Assembly: GCA_002085115.1 (NCBI GenBank)
Contig: MZGQ01000004.1
Location: 1 to 35,486 of the forward strand
Source of the DNA: Desulfococcus sp. 4484_241
Lineage (GTDB): Bacteria > Desulfobacterota > Desulfobacteria > Desulfobacterales > Desulfosudaceae
Direction of reading: 5' to 3'
DNA length: 35,486 nt
The notes under the pieces were generated by a model that did not search any database, had not been told where the DNA came from, and saw only the letters and a list, made by a program, of their open reading frames with translations. Positions 31,687 to 35,486 of this stretch are shown piece after piece. Both the position numbers and the translations under genes were made by a program. The stretch's first letter is position 1. The number at the start of each line of letters is the position of its first letter.

Positions 31687-32610
31687 TCAGACATGGAAGC
31701 AGTCGCCGTGGCGGACCTTGCTGATAGTCCCGTCTGCCAGCCGGACAACAAGAGAGCCATGTTCGTCAACGTCATGCGCAAACCCCTCAACAATTTTGTT
31801 GCGGGTTACAATTTTTACCTGCCTGTTTAGGCTGTGGGCAAGTTTTTTCCACCTGGATATCACATCGTTAAAATCATTGCTCCCATGCAGCTCTTTTTCA
31901 AACCGGTCCAGAAATTCCCTTAACAGGGCAGTGCGGGAAAATTTGCGGCCTGTAAGCATTTTCACGGAAACCGCTCTGGTCTCCAGGCCGGTTGGGGTGT
32001 TGTTGACATTGATCCCGATTCCTATGTTGAGAAAATCGATGTTGCCTGATGTTGTGTGCATTTCAGAAAGAATACCGGCAAGCTTTCCCTGGCCTGTTAT
32101 CAGATCGTTCGGCCACTTGACTCCAACGTCTATCCGGCAGAGTTTTTTAAGCAGGTCGGCAAGCACAACCGAGGCCAGGAAGGTAAACCTGAAGCCGTCG
32201 GAAGGAGGCAAATCAGGCCTGAGGACCATAGTAAAGTAAAGGCCGCCATGATCGGAGGCCCATCTTCTGTCCATGCGTCCCCTGCCCCGGGTCTGCCTGT
32301 CCGCCACTGCAACAGCCAAGTGGGGGCAGCCCTCTTTTGCAAGCTGCCTTGCCACATCCATGGTTGATGTTGTGACTGGAAGATAGTGTATCGTGTTTTG
32401 TCTGCCCGGAAACTCCCAGGGGAATGGCGTGTCAGGCTCTTGCACCAGTTCCCATTTTTGATTTTCAAGTGTGATTTTGTATCCATGGCCGTTCAGGTTT
32501 GCCATGGCGTTTAAAAGCATATCACGGGTACATGCAAGTTCTTTGAGCAACTCCTGTTCGGGTGCATTCCCGCCTTTTGACCTCAGGATTTGCAGGAGTT
32601 TTGGTTCCAT
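31687..32610 (-). CDS. birA: Biotin--[acetyl-CoA-carboxylase] ligase
   Basis: A 307-residue bifunctional-type BirA. N-terminal winged-helix region at 1-55 (LLQILRSKGGNAPEQELLKE); catalytic domain with the biotinyl-AMP loop GRGRMDRRW at 109-117 and KWPNDL at 165-170; C-terminal beta domain ending VRHGDCFHV. It attaches biotin to carboxylase carrier proteins and may repress biotin genes. No good Shine-Dalgarno before the ATG. Follows the transglycosylase gene by about 57 bases on the same strand. Confidence 0.93.
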   Translation of the reverse strand: MEPKLLQILRSKGGNAPEQELLKELACTRDMLLNAMANLNGHGYKITLENQKWELVQEPDTPFPWEFPGRQNTIHYLPVTTSTMDVARQLAKEGCPHLAVAVADRQTRGRGRMDRRWASDHGGLYFTMVLRPDLPPSDGFRFTFLASVVLADLLKKLCRIDVGVKWPNDLITGQGKLAGILSEMHTTSGNIDFLNIGIGINVNNTPTGLETRAVSVKMLTGRKFSRTALLREFLDRFEKELHGSNDFNDVISRWKKLAHSLNRQVKIVTRNKIVEGFAHDVDEHGSLVVRLADGTISKVRHGDCFHV

Positions 32611-32667
32611 ATCAGCAAAGCGTGAAAATTTTGAGCATGGTGATATCCGGCAATCTTTTGAAAGTCT

Positions 32668-33624
32668 TCATGAAATTCCGGGGCCGGGGCGGTTTCCCCT
32701 GTTTCTTCCCCATGGTTTCCCTCCCCTGGCCCGTTTTACGATGTTTTGTTTTTGAAGCTTTTCATAGATTTCAAGAATGGTGTTGGCGTAGTAACTGCTT
32801 CTGTTGTAGTTGAGCAGCACATTGTATGCGTCCTTATGATCCATGCCGGGTTTCCATCCATGGAAATGGAGAAAAGACGCAACACTCATTATGGCATCCG
32901 GATGTGTGTAAAGATCCACCCGGCCGTCCATGTCTCCGTCAACCGCGAGTTTCATGATGTTGCTTGGCATGAACTGCGGTATGCCGGATGCCCCTGCGTA
33001 TGACCCGGTTATTGCCGCAGGATCTGTCAGCCCTTCCCTGTCCATGTAGGCAAGCAGGGACTTCAGTTCGGAGTATGCCCATTGCGATTTATCACGGGCC
33101 CGCCTGTCATATTCCCCGTGTGTCATGTCTGTCAGGGGTTGTATATATTGCCAGAACATTTCCCGGTTGTCAGGGTCGGAAAGGGCAGCCAGCGATGAGA
33201 GAATGTTAAAGGTTTTGCTTCCTCCAAGGAAGGTGCCAAGCCTGGTCTCGACAAGGAGTACTGCTGTTATTATCTCCCTGTCAACCCCGAAGCGCTGCTC
33301 GGCTTTTATAAGCCAGATCCTGTGGGTGTCCATGTAATGCCTGGCCTTGCGTATGGACGCTTCATCAAGGAACTGGTCATAGTTAAGCCTGGATTCGTTG
33401 TGGCGAAAGAAAAGGGAGATGCCTGATTGTTCAAAGGTTACTGCGGGGTTCTTATAGTAACTATTTAGTTTTTTTGCATCGAACCCGTCATGCTCGAGCT
33501 TTTGGCACAACTTGTCGAATATTTCATGCTCAAAGGTGGGCGGCTTTCTGGTTTTCGGGACGCCACAGGAGCACGCGGTAAAAAGTAAAACGGCCAACAA
33601 TGCTATGCAGGTGTTTTTTTTCAT
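32668..33624 (-). CDS. Lytic murein transglycosylase, MltB-like lipoprotein
   Basis: About 318 residues. The signal sequence MKKNTCIALLAVLLFTACSC carries a lipobox, so it is probably lipid-anchored in the envelope. SLT2-type catalytic domain: AVLLVETRLGTFLGG with the catalytic Glu, YAGASGIPQFMPSN, and DGDMDGRVDLYTHPDAIMSV. It cleaves peptidoglycan to 1,6-anhydromuramyl products. Start at ATG 33624, where the signal peptide begins; the longer frame to 33669 adds 15 residues without a signal character. Confidence 0.88.
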   Translation of the reverse strand: MKKNTCIALLAVLLFTACSCGVPKTRKPPTFEHEIFDKLCQKLEHDGFDAKKLNSYYKNPAVTFEQSGISLFFRHNESRLNYDQFLDEASIRKARHYMDTHRIWLIKAEQRFGVDREIITAVLLVETRLGTFLGGSKTFNILSSLAALSDPDNREMFWQYIQPLTDMTHGEYDRRARDKSQWAYSELKSLLAYMDREGLTDPAAITGSYAGASGIPQFMPSNIMKLAVDGDMDGRVDLYTHPDAIMSVASFLHFHGWKPGMDHKDAYNVLLNYNRSSYYANTILEIYEKLQKQNIVKRARGGKPWGRNRGNRPGPGIS

Positions 33625-33748
33625 GCAAACCATAACCAGACATGTTGGGAATGGGTGCCAAACACACATTCATGGCAACAAAAAAGATGGTGTCACGCCC
33701 CAAGAGGCGGATGTTTGGCTTCTATGGGGTGATGTTGCCCTGAGGCTG

Positions 33749-34951
33749 TCAGTCCTCTATTTTGAAAGCCTCTTTTAACGCTGCCAGGTGTTTTGGGTCC
33801 TCACAGTATACATGCCTGGGCTCATCCCCAATGCGGCCTACCGGTCCTCCGTTGCATTCCACCAGATGAAAATTTATGTCAAGCGGCGGTATGCCAAGGT
33901 CGTGCATAAGGTCCCGGCCGATGCCAAAGGTAATGTCTATCATATCGTTGAGTGTTTCATGGATCTCTATGGCTGTTTCAAAATTCATGTCATCACAGAA
34001 TACAGCCTTTTTCGTTTTAGGCTCTATACCCAGCTTGTCATAATGCTCTATCAGCCTGACACACCATGATGTCGGGTCTCCGCTGTTGTGCTGACACCCG
34101 TCAAACAGTTTTGCAAGGTACAGGTCAAAATCGTTTAGAAACGCGCGGAATCCAACGGTGTCTGATATACATATTCCCGGCATGCCATTGTACTCGTTTA
34201 TCCAGTCTCTAAGCGCGGTTTTCTGGCTCAGCTCAAGACGCGTGCCAAGCTGCTGGTATGCCATGAGCCACTCATGGCTCATGGTTCCGATTGTTGGCAG
34301 CTTGTATTTCATGGCAAAGTAGGGATTGCTGGTGCCAACAAACAGGTAGGAGCGTAGCTGTTTTTTCAGCTTTTCTATAACCACTCCCTGCCAGTAGTGG
34401 GAATAGCGGTATCTGGTGCCCATATCTGCGAACTTGAACCCGGACAGCTGGCCGGTTTTAAGCAATGTGGTGAGATACTCTATTTTTTTCGCCAGACGCT
34501 GCTCCCCCTTGTCAAGGGTGTCCTCAACGCTGTGAAACCCTTTTTCGTTGATGCTTTGATACTTTGAATAGATTTCGGTTATGATCGTAATGACAGGAAT
34601 CGTGAAAAGGATTGTCGAGATCCACGGCCCCTGAAGTTCTATCTGCAGGCGGCGGTTGTTGTCTATTTCCGCCTTTATGTATTTCCTGTTTAGCTGGAAA
34701 AGGCGCAGATATTCTATAAAATCCTTTTTGAATATGCCGAGGGAATCAAGGTACTCCAGTTCGTCGTCCTTGAACCGCAGCGAGCACAGGTGATCTATCT
34801 CCTGGTTCAGTTCCTGTATATGGCCTATCCTTTTCTTGTTTTTGGACACAAAACGGTATCGCACATTCACATCAGGATGCATGTGAAGGACGATCTGGGC
34901 CATGGTGAGCATGAAAAACTCGGTGTCAAGCAAACTGTTTATTATCGGCAT
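33749..34951 (-). CDS. pncB: Nicotinate phosphoribosyltransferase
   Basis: A 400-residue enzyme that makes nicotinate mononucleotide from nicotinate, PRPP and ATP (NAD salvage). Family marks: start MPIINSLLDTEFFMLTMAQI, LQGPWISTILFTIPVI, the autophosphorylation/PRPP loop GTMSHEWLMAYQQLG, and ISDTVGFRAFLNDFD. Length is usual for bacterial PncB. RBS GGAGAG before ATG. Ordinary housekeeping gene. Confidence 0.94.
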   Translation of the reverse strand: MPIINSLLDTEFFMLTMAQIVLHMHPDVNVRYRFVSKNKKRIGHIQELNQEIDHLCSLRFKDDELEYLDSLGIFKKDFIEYLRLFQLNRKYIKAEIDNNRRLQIELQGPWISTILFTIPVITIITEIYSKYQSINEKGFHSVEDTLDKGEQRLAKKIEYLTTLLKTGQLSGFKFADMGTRYRYSHYWQGVVIEKLKKQLRSYLFVGTSNPYFAMKYKLPTIGTMSHEWLMAYQQLGTRLELSQKTALRDWINEYNGMPGICISDTVGFRAFLNDFDLYLAKLFDGCQHNSGDPTSWCVRLIEHYDKLGIEPKTKKAVFCDDMNFETAIEIHETLNDMIDITFGIGRDLMHDLGIPPLDINFHLVECNGGPVGRIGDEPRHVYCEDPKHLAALKEAFKIED

Positions 34952-35126
34952 ACAACTCTCTCCACGCCTGAATAAAAAACACGCGCAGGTTCAAGACAGA
35001 CAACGTTCCTCATAGTTTTAAAAATACAATAGGTTATAAGCTACAATAAATAATATAACCATGCCAGCATTTAACTGGTTCCTTATACATATAAACCAGT
35101 ATATATAGCCAACAGCCCGGTTATTG

Positions 35127-35486
35127 TCAATGATACTTTTGGCTGTCTGATTCAAGTTTGAAAAGCCGTTTTGTTATGTCCAGGTAACGGTGTTTTTCTT
35201 TCCTGCTGCTGCTGTTTTTGAGAAACGTGGTCGGATCATGGAGGATTTTGTTGATTATGGCCTCTGTCATTCTTTGGACGGCCTGTTTATCCTCTTGTGC
35301 AAGGTGTTTAAGGGCAGAACCAAGAGTCTTCCTGGTTTCCGATTCTGCTATGCGGGCAATCTTGTTTCTCAGTGCCACCACCGTTGGCACAACGTCAAGG
35401 CTTTCATACCATGCCATAAACGACAGGGCAGATTCTTCGATTATCCGTTTTGCCTTTACCGCTTCCCTGTGGCGTTGACTTATATT
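35127..35486 (-). CDS. hemA: Glutamyl-tRNA reductase, C-terminal part (5' end outside window)
   Basis: About 119 residues read to the window edge. The dimerisation domain is evident: VVPTVVALRNKIARIAESET, then MTEAIINKILHDPTTFLKNS and ITKRLFKLES, typical of HemA ends. The frame is open past residue ATG 35417 to the edge (ISQRHREAVKAKRIIEESAL), so the internal Met is not the start. First enzyme of C5 tetrapyrrole synthesis. Confidence 0.85.
   Translation of the reverse strand, partial: NISQRHREAVKAKRIIEESALSFMAWYESLDVVPTVVALRNKIARIAESETRKTLGSALKHLAQEDKQAVQRMTEAIINKILHDPTTFLKNSSSRKEKHRYLDITKRLFKLESDSQKYH

Overview
The window looks like the chromosome of an anaerobic deltaproteobacterium (Desulfobacterota, probably a sulfate reducer). 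No 16S or other direct taxonomic marker is present. The placement rests on gene content: an orange-protein (ORP)-type locus, paired MinD-like ATPases with inserted ferredoxin domains, a tungstate-type ABC transporter, indolepyruvate:ferredoxin oxidoreductase and several NtrC/two-component regulators. Many insertion sequence remnants mark junctions between blocks.

Layout. (1) 1-510: the end of an IS3-type transposase, then a repeat-rich tail ending in a 3' fragment of tRNA-Arg(CCT), the usual footprint of an integrated element. (2) 544-8261, + strand: a HAMP sensor kinase, then a tight operon of a TauE/SafE permease, an Alph_Pro_TM membrane protein, a pyruvate phosphate dikinase-like protein without the PEP barrel, and a stand-alone receiver; a cytidylate-kinase-like protein follows. 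(3) 8804-16665, + strand: a HAD hydrolase and a PAS-AAA-Fis sigma54 activator resembling OrpR, then a perfect -24/-12 promoter with upstream tandem palindromes, then NifX/ORP-like proteins, DUF5320-type Gly/Arg-rich proteins, two Fe-S MinD ATPases, a metallo-beta-lactamase-fold hydrolase and a CGGC protein, closed by a strong terminator. (4) 16731-20633: an AT-rich accessory block, mostly on the - strand, with a penicillin-acylase C-terminal fragment, a three-gene DUF2589 cassette of unknown function, and decayed genes and transposases. (5) 20634-24555, - strand: paaK, a double-ACT protein, iorA and iorB, for oxidation of arylpyruvates and activation or use of arylacetates; IorA lacks its ferredoxin domain. 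A cysteine-rich membrane protein is divergent. (6) 25328-30642, - strand: an operon of an outer-membrane porin, a HTH/PBP-like regulator and a tungstate/molybdate ABC importer behind a good sigma70 promoter. (7) 30906-31642: an internally deleted IS1634-family element with 18-bp terminal repeats. (8) 31687-35486, - strand: birA, a lytic transglycosylase, pncB and the 3' end of hemA.

How they fit: the kinase and receivers flank a probable signalling or transport module; the sigma54 activator very likely drives the ORP-like operon; the tungstate importer may serve tungsten aldehyde oxidoreductases that work alongside arylpyruvate metabolism, but no such oxidoreductase is in the window. The best candidates for something undescribed are the DUF2589 cassette, the permease/PPDK-like/receiver module, and the IorA form without ferredoxin domain.
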